From: an uncultured Clostridia bacterium
GTDB lineage: Bacteria; Bacillota; Clostridia; Christensenellales; CAG-917
Direction of reading: 5' to 3'
Assembly: GCA_944332995.1 (NCBI GenBank)
Contig: CALVKR010000010.1
Span: 1 to 51,441 of the forward strand
DNA length: 51,441 nt
Shown: positions 1-8,749 of the stretch, in pieces
Layout of the letters: each line of letters begins with the position of its first letter
Numbering within the stretch: position 1 is the stretch's first letter
Notes under the pieces: generated by a model
Told to the model about the DNA's origin: nothing
The model's input: only the letters and a program-made list of their open reading frames with translations
Database searches by the model: none
Translations under genes and position numbers: made by a program

Positions 1-30
1 TTTTTTTCACCGAATAATATATTCGGCGAA
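1..30 (-). terminator. Possible minus-strand terminator at window edge
   Basis: CCGAAT (10-15) and ATTCGG (21-26) form a hairpin. Read on the minus strand it is followed by a run of seven T at positions 7-1. It could end transcripts coming from the right. The window edge prevents seeing its context. Confidence 0.45.
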
Positions 31-50
31 AAAATTTATCGGATATTATG

Positions 51-73
51 CACGGCAATATGCCGTTTTTTTA
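51..73 (+). terminator. Rho-independent terminator of a plus-strand gene left of the window
   Basis: The hairpin ACGGCA-ATA-TGCCGT (52-66) is followed directly by a T run (67-72). This is the canonical form, and it implies a plus-strand gene ending just before the window. Confidence 0.7.
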
Positions 74-317
74 TGCTTTCATTTAGTGCTTTTCAAGTTT
101 GCTTTTATAAATTTTGGCTTTACTTTTATATTCAATATGTTTGCTTTTATGACTTTTAGGCATGCTATATAGCCTATGTGCTTGCTTATACAATCAATAG
201 ACGTGCAATTATAGTCAATAGGCTTGGCTTTATATCTCTTTATCCATTCATTCAATTTAAAACGTATTGTGTTTGTTGCTTTTTCATTGAGCATTTTTGC
301 CCTTAGGTCATAAAAGG
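74..317. other. Gene-free AT-rich spacer
   Basis: I see no credible gene here. An 86-codon minus-strand open frame runs through it (79-339), but it is Lys/Ile/Asn-rich, overlaps the terminator of the next gene and matches no family I know. The plus strand has several pyrimidine-rich, loosely repeated GCTTTTAT-like words. Confidence 0.5.
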
Positions 318-353
318 CAAAATGAAAAGGCAGAGCCAAAGCCCTGCCTTTCC
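318..353 (-). terminator. Terminator of the adhE-kinase operon
   Basis: Read on the minus strand, AAAGGCAG and CTGCCTTT enclose a small loop and are followed by a T-rich tract (TTTTCATTTT). It lies about 30 bases past the stop codon of the kinase gene. Confidence 0.75.
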
Positions 354-380
354 ATAAAGAAGTATGAAAACATGAGGAAA

Positions 381-1121
381 TTATTCAAATTGAACGACGT
401 CCACCCATTTGAGAAGGAAGTCTCTCTCTTCGGGCTTGCCTTTGACAGATTGCGAAGCGGCAACGATAGGAAGCCATGCGTTGACATATTGAATTGCCGT
501 ATCCGTCTTCTTGCAGAAAAGTTTAAGATATTTATCGGCAAGTTTATCTTTCTTTTCGAGTTTGAACAAAAGATACGTTCTTGCGACGTCCGCAGAGGCG
601 TTACCCTGAGTGGCGTGCGACCAGTCGATGACGTACATTTTACCCTCTTTGGTCACAATGATATTGCTCGGGTTGTAGTCGCCGTGGCAGAGTTTGTTGT
701 GCTTGGGCATACCTGCAAGACGTGTGTGAAGCTCATAGCGAATGCTTGCGTCGAGGTCGCTTTCGGAAATCTTTCTGTCCATCTTGTCTTTGAGCTTATT
801 CAAAAGCGGAACCTTGTAGGTGTGAAGTTTAATTTGGAGGTCGACGAACATTTCGAGATATTCGTCCTCTTTGTCGGGATTCTCGTTCATAAGAGTCTGA
901 AGAGTTTTTCCCTCGATATAGGTCATCTCGATAGCCCATTTGCCGTCAATCATTTTGACTTCCTCGATAGCGGGAATGTCGAGCCCTGTTTCTTCGACTC
1001 TCGATTGATTTAAAACTTCGTTGAAGATGTCTGATTTTTTAAACTCTTTGTCGAAAACCTTAACGGCTCTGTCACCGTCACGGTAGACGATTTTGTTTTT
1101 TCTTTCTGCAATTTTTTCCAT
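381..1121 (-). CDS. APH/choline-kinase-family small-molecule phosphotransferase
   Basis: A 246-residue protein of the aminoglycoside phosphotransferase/choline kinase fold. The catalytic loop HGDYNPSN is at residues 146-153 and the metal-binding segment IDWSHA at 165-170. Lys21 in AVKVF is the likely ATP lysine. A strong ribosome site (AAAAGGGGGAAG) precedes the ATG. The gene starts 14 bases after the adhE stop, so it is almost surely co-transcribed with adhE from the redox-type promoter at 3801-3849. The substrate is unknown. Relatives are often annotated as resistance or choline kinases, but nothing here supports drug resistance. Pairing with adhE suggests a metabolic substrate, which is only an inference. 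Confidence 0.85.
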   Translation of the reverse strand: MEKIAERKNKIVYRDGDRAVKVFDKEFKKSDIFNEVLNQSRVEETGLDIPAIEEVKMIDGKWAIEMTYIEGKTLQTLMNENPDKEDEYLEMFVDLQIKLHTYKVPLLNKLKDKMDRKISESDLDASIRYELHTRLAGMPKHNKLCHGDYNPSNIIVTKEGKMYVIDWSHATQGNASADVARTYLLFKLEKKDKLADKYLKLFCKKTDTAIQYVNAWLPIVAASQSVKGKPEERDFLLKWVDVVQFE

Positions 1122-1135
1122 AAAACTTCCCCCTT

Positions 1136-3733
1136 TTATTTACCGTAGTAAGCGTTGAGATACATTTGCTTGATTTCGCTCATGAGCGGATATCTCGGGT
1201 TTGCGCCCGTGCACTGGTCGTCGAATGCCTGCTCGGTCATTTCGTCGAGCCTGTCAAGGAAGTTCTTTTCGTCTATGCCGTATTCCTTGATAGTCTTTTT
1301 GATGCCGACTTTTGCTTTGAGTTCGTCGATAGCTTTGATGAGGCTTTCGAGTTTTTCCTCGTCCGTCTTGCCTTTGAGTCCGAGATATTCAGCCACTTCG
1401 GCATATCTTCTGAGCGTCTTCGGATGGTCGTATTGCGGGAATGTGCCCATCTTGACGGGAACTTCTGCTGCGTTGAAACGCAAAACTTCGTTTATCATAA
1501 GAGCGTTTGCCACGCCGTGCGGCAAGTGATGGAAAGCGCCGAGTTTGTGAGCCATAGAGTGACATACGCCGAGGAATGCGTTAGCAAATGCCATACCTGC
1601 CATAGTGGCGGCGTTTGCCATCTTTTCACGGGCTTTAGCGTCGTTAGGACCGTTGTCGTAAGCTGCGGGCAAGTATTCGAAAATCATCTTGATTGACTTG
1701 AGCGCAAGCGAATCGGTGTAGTCGGTCGCCATCATCGAAGCGATAGCCTCAAGGTCGTGAGTAAGTGCGTCGATACCGGATGCCGAGGTAAGACCCTTAG
1801 GAGCGTTCATCATGACGTCTGCGTCGACAATTGCCATGTTAGGCATAAGCTCATAGTCGGCAAGAGGATACTTGACGCCCGTCTTTTCGTCGGTGATAAC
1901 TGCGAACGGAGTAACTTCGGAGCCTGTTCCTGCGCTGGTCGGGATTGCGATAAAGAATGCCTTTTCGCCCATCTTCGGGAAGGTGTAAACCCTCTTTCTG
2001 ATATCCATAAAGCGCATAGCGAGGTCCATGAAGTTGACTTCGGGATGCTCATACAATACCCACATGATTTTACCTGCGTCCATAGCGGAGCCGCCGCCGA
2101 TAGCGATGATGCAGTCAGGCTGGAATGCCTTCATCTGCTCTGCACCTTCGATTGCGCAAGCGAGCGTCGGGTCGGGAGCGACGTTGAAGAACGTCTGATG
2201 GACAATACCCATTTCGTCGAGTTTATCCGTGATAGGCTTTGTATAGCCGTTGTTGAACAAGAACGTATCGGTAACGATAAACGCTTTCTTTTTACCCATG
2301 ACGGTTTTCAATTCGTCAAGAGCAACAGGCAAGCAGCCTTTCTTTAAATATACCTTTGAAGGGGCTCTGAACCACAACATATTCTCTCTCCTTTCCGCAA
2401 CAGTTTTAATGTTAATAAGGTGTTTTACACCGACGTTTTCGCTTACGCTGTTTCCGCCCCAGCTTCCGCAGCCGAGAGTAAGCGAGGGTTTAAGTTTGAA
2501 GTTGTAAAGGTCGCCGATACCGCCCTGCGAAGAAGGAGTATTGATAAGGCAACGGCAGGTCTTCATCGACTTTTCCCACTTGGCGAGTTTGTCGCCTTCC
2601 GTCAAGGTGTTGATATATATTGCGGACGTATGACCGTAACCGCCGTCGGCGATGAGTTTTTCCGCCTTATTGACAGCGTCGTCAAAGTCTTTGGCTTTAT
2701 ACATAGCGAGAACGGGGCTGAGTTTTTCGTGAGCGAATTCTTCGGAGAGGTCAACGCTCTTGACTTCGCCAACCAAAATTTTAGAGCCCTCGGGAGCGTC
2801 GAAACCGCTGAGGTTTGCAATCTTGCAAGCGGATTGTCCGACGATTTTGGCGTTAAGTGCGCCGTTTATCAAAATCGTCTTTCTGACTTTGTCCGTCTCG
2901 GCGGGAGTGAGGAAATATGCTCCCCTGTATTGCATTTCTTTTTTGAATTCTTCGTAAACGTCCGCCAATACGATGACCGATTGCTCGGAAGCGCAAATCA
3001 TACCGTTATCGAACGTCTTTGAATGAAGTATAGATGAAGCCGCAAGTTTGATATCCGCCGTGCTGTCGACGATAGCCGGAGTGTTTCCTGCGCCAACGCC
3101 AACCGCCGGTTTGCCGCTCGAGTATGCCGCTCTGACCATTCCGGGACCGCCGGTAGCCAAAGTGCAATCCGCCTCACGCATGATGAGACCGGAGAGTGCA
3201 ACGGTGGGCTCGTCAATCCAACCGATTATGTTTTCGGGAGCGCCCGCTTTTACTGCCGCTTCCAAAACTATTCTTGCCGCTTCGATGGTGCATTTTTTAG
3301 CTCTCGGATGGGGTGAGAAAATAATTCCGTTTCTTGTCTTTAAAGCGATAAGCGATTTAAAGATTGCCGTGGACGTCGGGTTTGTGGTAGGTACGACAGC
3401 CGCAAGAACGCCGATAGGCTCTGCGACTTTCATAATACCGAAAGCGGGATCACGTTCGATAACTCCGCAGGTTTTGGTGTCACGGTATGCGTTGTAAATG
3501 TATTCGGAAGCATAGTGGTTTTTGATGACCTTGTCTTCTACAATACCCATACCCGTTTCCTCAACGGCCATTTTTGCAAGCGGAATTCTCATTTTGTTTG
3601 CCGCCATTGCCGCTTCAAAGAAAATCTTGTCAACCTGCTCTTGCGTAAAGGTAGCAAATTGTCTTTGCGCTTCTCTTACCTGAGATAACAGTTGTTCAAG
3701 AGTTTCTTCGTCGTTTACTATGAAATCTTTCAT
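1136..3733 (-). CDS. adhE: Bifunctional acetaldehyde-CoA/alcohol dehydrogenase
   Basis: 865 residues, the usual AdhE length. The N-terminal half is an acylating aldehyde dehydrogenase with the PTTNPT motif near 115-120 and catalytic Cys247 in MICASEQS. The C-terminal half is an iron-dependent alcohol dehydrogenase with GGGSAMDAGK, SAGTGSE and the His-rich metal-binding segment CHSMAHKLGAFHHLPHG. The enzyme reduces acetyl-CoA to acetaldehyde and then ethanol, re-oxidising two NADH; it forms cytoplasmic spirosome filaments in other bacteria. The start is supported by AAAGGAGAGG upstream of the ATG. It is the first gene of a two-gene operon with the kinase. Its promoter holds the same palindrome as the hydrogenase operon promoter, so both are probably controlled by one redox regulator. 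Confidence 0.98.
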   Translation of the reverse strand: MKDFIVNDEETLEQLLSQVREAQRQFATFTQEQVDKIFFEAAMAANKMRIPLAKMAVEETGMGIVEDKVIKNHYASEYIYNAYRDTKTCGVIERDPAFGIMKVAEPIGVLAAVVPTTNPTSTAIFKSLIALKTRNGIIFSPHPRAKKCTIEAARIVLEAAVKAGAPENIIGWIDEPTVALSGLIMREADCTLATGGPGMVRAAYSSGKPAVGVGAGNTPAIVDSTADIKLAASSILHSKTFDNGMICASEQSVIVLADVYEEFKKEMQYRGAYFLTPAETDKVRKTILINGALNAKIVGQSACKIANLSGFDAPEGSKILVGEVKSVDLSEEFAHEKLSPVLAMYKAKDFDDAVNKAEKLIADGGYGHTSAIYINTLTEGDKLAKWEKSMKTCRCLINTPSSQGGIGDLYNFKLKPSLTLGCGSWGGNSVSENVGVKHLINIKTVAERRENMLWFRAPSKVYLKKGCLPVALDELKTVMGKKKAFIVTDTFLFNNGYTKPITDKLDEMGIVHQTFFNVAPDPTLACAIEGAEQMKAFQPDCIIAIGGGSAMDAGKIMWVLYEHPEVNFMDLAMRFMDIRKRVYTFPKMGEKAFFIAIPTSAGTGSEVTPFAVITDEKTGVKYPLADYELMPNMAIVDADVMMNAPKGLTSASGIDALTHDLEAIASMMATDYTDSLALKSIKMIFEYLPAAYDNGPNDAKAREKMANAATMAGMAFANAFLGVCHSMAHKLGAFHHLPHGVANALMINEVLRFNAAEVPVKMGTFPQYDHPKTLRRYAEVAEYLGLKGKTDEEKLESLIKAIDELKAKVGIKKTIKEYGIDEKNFLDRLDEMTEQAFDDQCTGANPRYPLMSEIKQMYLNAYYGK

Positions 3734-3800
3734 ATTTCCTCTCCTTTAGGTTTATTCGGTTTCACCGTAAATTAAATTTATCTAAATTTTAAAAATTTAA

Positions 3801-3849
3801 ATCGATAATTCTTTATCGATATAATACTACTTATTAAAATATTCGTCAA
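3801..3849 (-). promoter_or_regulatory. adhE promoter with palindromic operator (Rex-like architecture)
   Basis: On the minus strand: -35 TTGACG (3844-3849), 17-base spacer, -10 TATTAT (3821-3826). The perfect inverted repeat ATCGATAA-TTCT-TTATCGAT (3801-3820) sits immediately downstream of the -10, so it covers the transcription start. The same element occurs at 9053-9072. The core TCGATAA-N4-TTATCGA has the geometry of the Firmicutes Rex site TTGTTAA-N4-TTAACAA and matches it at 5 of 7 half-site positions. Confidence 0.75.
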
Positions 3850-4008
3850 CTAAAATAAGCCTGTTTTTAAAATTTATTTTAAATTTTTTTCACGAAACGA
3901 CAAGGCGGTATTTTTCGATTTTTTACTGCCGTTTACGGGCAATAATTTTTTGAGTATTGCAATTGCACTATATTTAATTATAGAAAATTAAAACGGAAAA
4001 ATCAATAC

Positions 4009-4117
4009 GCAATTTGACGCAATCTTGGCGCAATTTTGGCGCAATTATGACGCAAGTATGACCTAATTTAGACCTAATTTTGACCTGATTGTGACCTGAT
4101 TGTGACCTGATTGTGAT
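4009..4117. repeat. Ten-copy 11-bp tandem repeat
   Basis: Ten successive units of 10-11 bases fill 4009-4117. Examples are GCAATTTTGGC, GCAATTATGAC, CTAATTTTGAC and CTGATTGTGAC; the last three units are nearly identical and the others drift stepwise. The 11-base period is close to one DNA helical turn. The array lies between the adhE promoter and the terminator of the hydrogenase operon. A 67-codon frame through it looks like a by-product of the repeat. Confidence 0.85.
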
Positions 4118-4140
4118 ATTGAAAGTTCCGAACGTCGAAA

Positions 4141-4170
4141 AATAAAAACTCCCCCGACAAGCGGGGGAAA
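4141..4170 (-). terminator. Terminator of the hydrogenase operon
   Basis: On the minus strand CCCCCG-CTTGT-CGGGGG is followed by AGTTTTTATTTTT. It stands about 45 bases beyond the stop of the last operon gene. Confidence 0.9.
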
Positions 4171-4213
4171 TTTTCAATACGCTTTAAAACGCTTTAAATT
4201 AAGTTCGGCAGCT

Positions 4214-5635
4214 CTACTTGAGCATGGATACGGCGTCGTTTATCGTCTTTTCCATTGCCTCTCTGCCGTAGGCGTCTACCTGCGCCTTGTCCTTTTCGCC
4301 GTGGGTCAGACAGCCGGGACCGCCTATACAGCCGCTTATGCACGCCATACCCTCGATAAAGTTGGCGTCAAGCACATTTCTGCTCTTTTTGAGCAACGCC
4401 ATTCTGCACTCCTCTATACCGTCGCAGGAGACAGGCTTGAGTTCAAAATCTATGCCCTGTTCTTTAAGTCCTTCCTGCACTGCGTCGGCAAGTCCTCCGC
4501 AACGGGCGAATATTCTGCCGAAATAGGAGGCGTTGTCGAGCACGCCCTCCTCGAGCGTGGTTATGTCTATATCCTTGCTGTCGAACAGCGCCTGAAGCTC
4601 CTCAAAAGTCAAGGCGGTATCGACGTAGGGCTTTACCGTATCGAGTCTCACTTCCGCTTTCTTTGCCGTGCACGGTCCGATAAATATCGTCTTGGCGTCG
4701 GGCGTCGTTTCCTTTATCCACTTCGCTATCGTCGCCATAGGCGAAAGATTGTGCGATATATAAGAAGTGAGGTCGGGGAAAGTTTTCTTGATATAATCGA
4801 CGAATGCCGGACAGCACGACGACGTCAAAAATCCTTTTTCCGCAAGCTCTTTGGATTCGCCCTGAGCTACCATATCTGCTCCGAGCGCCGCCTCTACCAC
4901 CGTGTGGAAGCCGAGTTGTTTGAGCCCCGTCACCACCTGCCCGAGTTTGGCATAGGTAAACTGACTCGACACCGACGGAGCGACTATGGCGTAAAGTTTA
5001 AAGTTTTTTCCGCCCTCGCTCTTTTTCAACATGTCGATTGCGTCCAAAATATACGATTTATCCATTATTGCTCCGAACGGGCATTGATAAACGCACGCTC
5101 CGCACGCAATGCACTTGTTGTTGTCTATGCAAGCGGCATTGTCGGAATTTATGGAAATCGCCTTTATCTTGCAAGCGTTCTGGCAAGGTCTTTTGCGGTT
5201 GATGATGGCGGTAAACGGGCACACTTTGGCGCATTGACCGCACTCGACGCATTTGGATTTGTCGATATGCGCTACGTGGTTGTGGTCGAAATATATCGCC
5301 CCACGCTTGCAAACTTCGGCACAGCGGTGAGCAAGACAGCCTCTGCACGAATCCGTCACCTCGTAACCTGCGGCAGGACATTCGTCGCAAGCTATATCGA
5401 TAACTTCTATGACGTTGGGGTTTGATTTATCCCCACCCATGGCAAGTTTAACTCTTTCTGCAAGTATGGCTCTCTCTTTGTAGACGCAACAGCGCATCTC
5501 GGGCACCTTACCCGGCACGATTGTCTTGGGTATATCGAGAATATCCTCGAGTTTATCGTTCCAGGCAAGTCTTGCCACTTCACGCAACACTTTATATTTT
5601 AACAGCTGAACTTTTGTGTCAAACTTTTTTATCAT
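4214..5635 (-). CDS. [FeFe] hydrogenase, group-B-like monomeric type
   Basis: 473 residues. The N-terminal third is rich in iron-sulfur ligands (Cys-rich segments at about 83-110, 129-139 and 151-185, including CVECGQCAKVCP and CIACGACVYQCP). The catalytic H-cluster domain follows, with TSSCCP (271-276), GPCTAKK (320-326) and EGMACISGCIGGPGC (428-442). These correspond to the L1, L2 and L3 motifs of [FeFe] hydrogenases in the variants typical of group B clostridial enzymes. It probably interconverts ferredoxin electrons and H2 in the cytoplasm. AAGGAG precedes the ATG and overlaps the stop of the upstream phosphatase gene, so it is the last gene of the operon. No maturation genes (hydE, hydF, hydG) lie in the window. 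Confidence 0.92.
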   Translation of the reverse strand: MIKKFDTKVQLLKYKVLREVARLAWNDKLEDILDIPKTIVPGKVPEMRCCVYKERAILAERVKLAMGGDKSNPNVIEVIDIACDECPAAGYEVTDSCRGCLAHRCAEVCKRGAIYFDHNHVAHIDKSKCVECGQCAKVCPFTAIINRKRPCQNACKIKAISINSDNAACIDNNKCIACGACVYQCPFGAIMDKSYILDAIDMLKKSEGGKNFKLYAIVAPSVSSQFTYAKLGQVVTGLKQLGFHTVVEAALGADMVAQGESKELAEKGFLTSSCCPAFVDYIKKTFPDLTSYISHNLSPMATIAKWIKETTPDAKTIFIGPCTAKKAEVRLDTVKPYVDTALTFEELQALFDSKDIDITTLEEGVLDNASYFGRIFARCGGLADAVQEGLKEQGIDFELKPVSCDGIEECRMALLKKSRNVLDANFIEGMACISGCIGGPGCLTHGEKDKAQVDAYGREAMEKTINDAVSMLK

Positions 5636-5647
5636 AAAAGGCTCTCC

Positions 5648-6820
5648 TTAAAAGTAACTTACCTTGATTTTCTTTCCCATTTTAAACAGGGCTTCCGTCA
5701 GTTTTTTGACGAGATTCATTTTTATATTAAAGTTTATCGGCAGGTCGGGGTTTTGGTGCGCAGGATTTACCGCTCTGCCCACAAAGAAGTTTATGTCGGT
5801 GGCTTCCTCGAAAAGAAGCCTGCATATAAGCGACGCACCGTCACGCTGCATACTCCACTGCTCGTAAAGTTTGTTTTCGCCGACGTAATCTTCGGCATAT
5901 TCCACCACTTTGTTTACCGTTATGACGCCCTCGGTCACGAGGTCGACGCCGTCTATCTCCGCTATGGGCGGAACGTCGCTCCTTTCAAAAGTCAACGACG
6001 CTCTCAAAGGCTTGCCCAGCCATTTGGCGGCAATCGACGCAGTGGTGCCTCCGCAAACGATATGCTTGCCGTCCTTCGAGAAAAACAGGCTCATCATCTT
6101 TTCGCAGTCGTCACGGTTGGCAGGGGGGCCGAAAAGCATATTCATCGGCACTCTCTTTCTTATCTTTATCACGCAAGCCGTGGCGTCGTCGCCGGGGCGG
6201 GAGCCGTAAAGTTTGTTTACCTCGTCTATAAGCATGGTAGAAAGAGTCTTTGCCGTATATCCCACGGGAACGAGCATTTCCATGAAGGCAGCGATGTCGT
6301 CGTATTTCCAGCCGAAATTATACGCCGTGCCTATACCTGCGTGCGGACAGCCGTCACTCATGGCGACGAACACGTCGTCCTCTTTAAGACGGATGAGCGA
6401 TTTGAATATCTTTTTGCCGTCAATGTTAAGCTCCGTCTTTGGGTAATCGAATCTTGCACCGTCTCTTATCATGATGACGGGCGGATTGTCGTATTGAATG
6501 AGCTCGACGCTGTCGTTGTCTATAAGACGGATTATGGTAAAGGTGGAATACGCCACTCCCCTCGTCGAACATACGGGGAGCGTTGCGGCTATTGCCGAAA
6601 CACATTCCTCTATCTTTAACCCCTCGGCAAGCATCGTGGAAATTATCTTAGAAGTGAGCGTCGACAAAATACTCGCCTTGACGCCGCTTCCCAGACCGTC
6701 CGCAAGCACGATGACGGTGGAATTCTCGTTTTCCTCGACAATATCCACGTGGTCGCCGCAAAGCTGCTCGCCGTAATGGTTTATGCTTTTATATCCTATA
6801 TCGGCGCAAAAATCATTCAT
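5648..6820 (-). CDS. SpoIIE/PP2C-type serine phosphatase linked to sensory hydrogenase
   Basis: 390 residues from the ATG at 6820, chosen because AAGGAG lies 10 bases upstream and the start overlaps the HydS stop by eight bases (ATGAATGA). The frame is open 33 bases further upstream, without support. Residues 1-222 are a SpoIIE-like PP2C phosphatase, with metal-binding aspartates in GDHVD (Asp23), ADGLGSG (Asp41), MSDGC (Asp156) and PGDDATA (Asp211/212). Residues 223-390 form an extra domain I do not recognise (CGGTTASIAAKWLG at its centre). Translational coupling to HydS suggests the phosphatase is the output of the hydrogenase sensor, dephosphorylating an unknown protein, perhaps an anti-sigma-factor antagonist. 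Confidence 0.88.
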   Translation of the reverse strand: MNDFCADIGYKSINHYGEQLCGDHVDIVEENENSTVIVLADGLGSGVKASILSTLTSKIISTMLAEGLKIEECVSAIAATLPVCSTRGVAYSTFTIIRLIDNDSVELIQYDNPPVIMIRDGARFDYPKTELNIDGKKIFKSLIRLKEDDVFVAMSDGCPHAGIGTAYNFGWKYDDIAAFMEMLVPVGYTAKTLSTMLIDEVNKLYGSRPGDDATACVIKIRKRVPMNMLFGPPANRDDCEKMMSLFFSKDGKHIVCGGTTASIAAKWLGKPLRASLTFERSDVPPIAEIDGVDLVTEGVITVNKVVEYAEDYVGENKLYEQWSMQRDGASLICRLLFEEATDINFFVGRAVNPAHQNPDLPINFNIKMNLVKKLTEALFKMGKKIKVSYF

Positions 6821-8489
6821 CTGCCACAAACTCCTTAAGTTTAGAAAGCGCAATTTTCGTTTCCGCCGCCGTCTCGCCGAGAAGCGAGGCGATCTCCTGC
6901 ACTATGCGCATCTGCTTGTCAACGACCTTGTCGGCGACTTCCACCGTCTGACGGGATATGGCTTCCTTCTTTTCCTTTTCGCTCTCCTCGTCGGTGACGT
7001 CCCTCATTATGCAAATGAGCATACGGCTCTCTTTGTCGGGAACGATTGTCTGCTCGACGTAGCGTCCGTATTCGGCGAGATAAGTCCTTTGATTATAAAC
7101 TCCCCTGCCCGACTTTTGCACGTTCATAAACGGAGCGGGGTCAAGTATTCTTATGACCTGCTCGCCCATGACGTCGGACGACGAACGGATATTCATTATT
7201 TTTAAAGCCGCAGAATTTATCTGCTGAACCTCAAGCTTGTCGTTTAACACAAAAAGCCCGTTGGGCGTGTTCTTGACTATTGTATCGGAAAAACTTTCCG
7301 CCTTTTCCTTGAGATAAGGCAGACACATCGATATTTCCGCCTTGCCCTGATAGATTGCTATCGCCTTGGCTCGGCAGGTATCGTATCCGCACGAACCGCA
7401 GTTGAGCTCCTGGGCAGGGCTGAATTTGCCCATATTTTTGAGAATTTCCTTTATTTCCGATTCCGACGGCATCATGGCGCTGGTATCGATAATATCGAAA
7501 GTCTTTCTCATCTCGGCGTTTTGCGGCTGAGGAATATTGAAATCCTTTTTGCCGGCGTAATTCGCCACCGCTATGTAGTCGTTTATCGGTTTGTCGTGAT
7601 ATTTTTCCATGACGGGACCGCCTATACAGCCGCCCACGCACGCCGACATTTCAATAAAACAGTTGTGAATTTTTCCGCTCTCTATATCCTTGAGTGCGGC
7701 AATACAGTTTTCCACTCCGTCAAGTGCAATATAGTTATAATCGGGACTTGCGTCCACCATCGTCTTTAAAATACCGCCCGTGGTCGGGAAAAATCTTGCG
7801 AGGGATTCGTCGTCCTTTTTGACGTCCTGCTTAAGCTCGATATTCTCCGCCTTGAGCCATTCGGTAAGCTGCTCGAAGGTGAGCACGGCGTCCACTATAC
7901 CGTCATACATCTGCGCTTCGTCCTTTTTGGCGACGCACGGTCCGATAAACACCGTCTTTGCCTTGGGATTTTTCTTTTTAATTTCCGTGCAATGCGCCTG
8001 CATCGGCGAGAGTACGTCCGCTAAACAGTCGAGTTCTTTGGGGAAATATTTCTGTATCAAAAGGTTTATCGAATGACAGCACGACGATATGACGACGTCC
8101 CTGCCCTCCTCGCTCAGTATCCTTTCGTATTCCCTCTTTACCATGGTAGCGCCAAGCGCCGTTTCCTGCACGTCGGCAAAACCGAGCTTTTTGAGAGATT
8201 CCCTCATCGATTCTATACCGACGTTTTCATAGTTGGCTATAAACGACGGCGCAAGCGAAACGATAACGGGATCGCCGCTTTGAAGCAATACCTTAACCTT
8301 TTCCGTTTCGTCGGCTATCTGTTTGGCGTTTTGCGGACATACGACAAAACAGTGTCCGCAAAGGATACACTCGTTGTCAATGATGTGCGCCTGCGAGCCG
8401 GAAAATCTGATGGATTTTACCGGGCAATGCCTTATACACTTATAACAGTTTTTGCAATTTGATTTTTTTAAGGTAAAACAGCTTGACAT
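6813..8489 (-). CDS. hydS: HydS-type sensory [FeFe] hydrogenase with PAS domain
   Basis: 558 residues, in order: two ferredoxin-type clusters (Cys 12-22 and 41-51); an H-cluster domain with ISSCCHS (134-140), GPCVAKKDE (183-191) and EMSACVGGCIGGP (280-292); a four-Cys iron-sulfur domain (CGSCGYDTC at 364-372 plus Cys389); a PAS domain (about 400-500); and a charged C-terminal helix (about 500-558). The altered L1 motif (SSCCHS in place of TSCCP) and the PAS extension are the marks of group C [FeFe] hydrogenases, thought to sense H2 or redox state. There is no kinase domain; the adjoining phosphatase may be the output. Ribosome site AAAAGGAG. Confidence 0.9.
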   Translation of the reverse strand: MSSCFTLKKSNCKNCYKCIRHCPVKSIRFSGSQAHIIDNECILCGHCFVVCPQNAKQIADETEKVKVLLQSGDPVIVSLAPSFIANYENVGIESMRESLKKLGFADVQETALGATMVKREYERILSEEGRDVVISSCCHSINLLIQKYFPKELDCLADVLSPMQAHCTEIKKKNPKAKTVFIGPCVAKKDEAQMYDGIVDAVLTFEQLTEWLKAENIELKQDVKKDDESLARFFPTTGGILKTMVDASPDYNYIALDGVENCIAALKDIESGKIHNCFIEMSACVGGCIGGPVMEKYHDKPINDYIAVANYAGKKDFNIPQPQNAEMRKTFDIIDTSAMMPSESEIKEILKNMGKFSPAQELNCGSCGYDTCRAKAIAIYQGKAEISMCLPYLKEKAESFSDTIVKNTPNGLFVLNDKLEVQQINSAALKIMNIRSSSDVMGEQVIRILDPAPFMNVQKSGRGVYNQRTYLAEYGRYVEQTIVPDKESRMLICIMRDVTDEESEKEKKEAISRQTVEVADKVVDKQMRIVQEIASLLGETAAETKIALSKLKEFVADE

Positions 8490-8501
8490 AACTTACTCCT
8501 T

Positions 8502-8747
8502 TTAAAGTTTTGCCACAACGTTCTTTTCAAAAAATTCTTTAAACGTCTCTTTGGTTACGCCCGTGAATATCTCGTCGTCCACCGTCACGGTAACTCCGTC
8601 ACGGTTGCACATGCCCGTGCAGAAACTGCCGGCAAGCGTTATATCGCCATCCAGCTTGCGCTCCGCTATCTCCTTTTGAAAGAGCTCGACGACCTCTTCC
8701 GAACCTTTAAGATGACAAGACGAGCCCACGCAAATCTGTATTATCAT
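8502..8747 (-). CDS. Small thioredoxin-like [2Fe-2S] ferredoxin (NuoE/HydC-like), copy 2
   Basis: 81 residues with Cys6, Cys11, Cys43 and Cys47, the Cx4C...Cx3C ligand pattern of the thioredoxin-fold [2Fe-2S] domain of NuoE/HydC. It lacks the N-terminal helical domain of full NuoE (about 160 residues). It follows its paralogue by two bases (TAG-TT-ATG), so translation is probably coupled; only a weak AAGGTG site precedes it. It probably passes electrons to or from the hydrogenase proteins encoded next. Confidence 0.88.
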   Translation of the reverse strand: MIIQICVGSSCHLKGSEEVVELFQKEIAERKLDGDITLAGSFCTGMCNRDGVTVTVDDEIFTGVTKETFKEFFEKNVVAKL

Positions 8748-8749
8748 AA

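Noticed and set aside
79..339. 86-codon minus-strand frame
   Set aside because: Low-complexity Lys/Ile/Asn composition, no ribosome site, and it overlaps the terminator of the neighbouring operon.
3974..4177. 67-codon frame through the 11-bp repeat
   Set aside because: It is created by the repeat and runs through the terminator of the hydrogenase operon; no ribosome site.
4301..5425. Long plus-strand frame opposite the group-B hydrogenase
   Set aside because: Antisense shadow of a well-supported gene; Arg/Tyr/Val-rich composition and no matching family.
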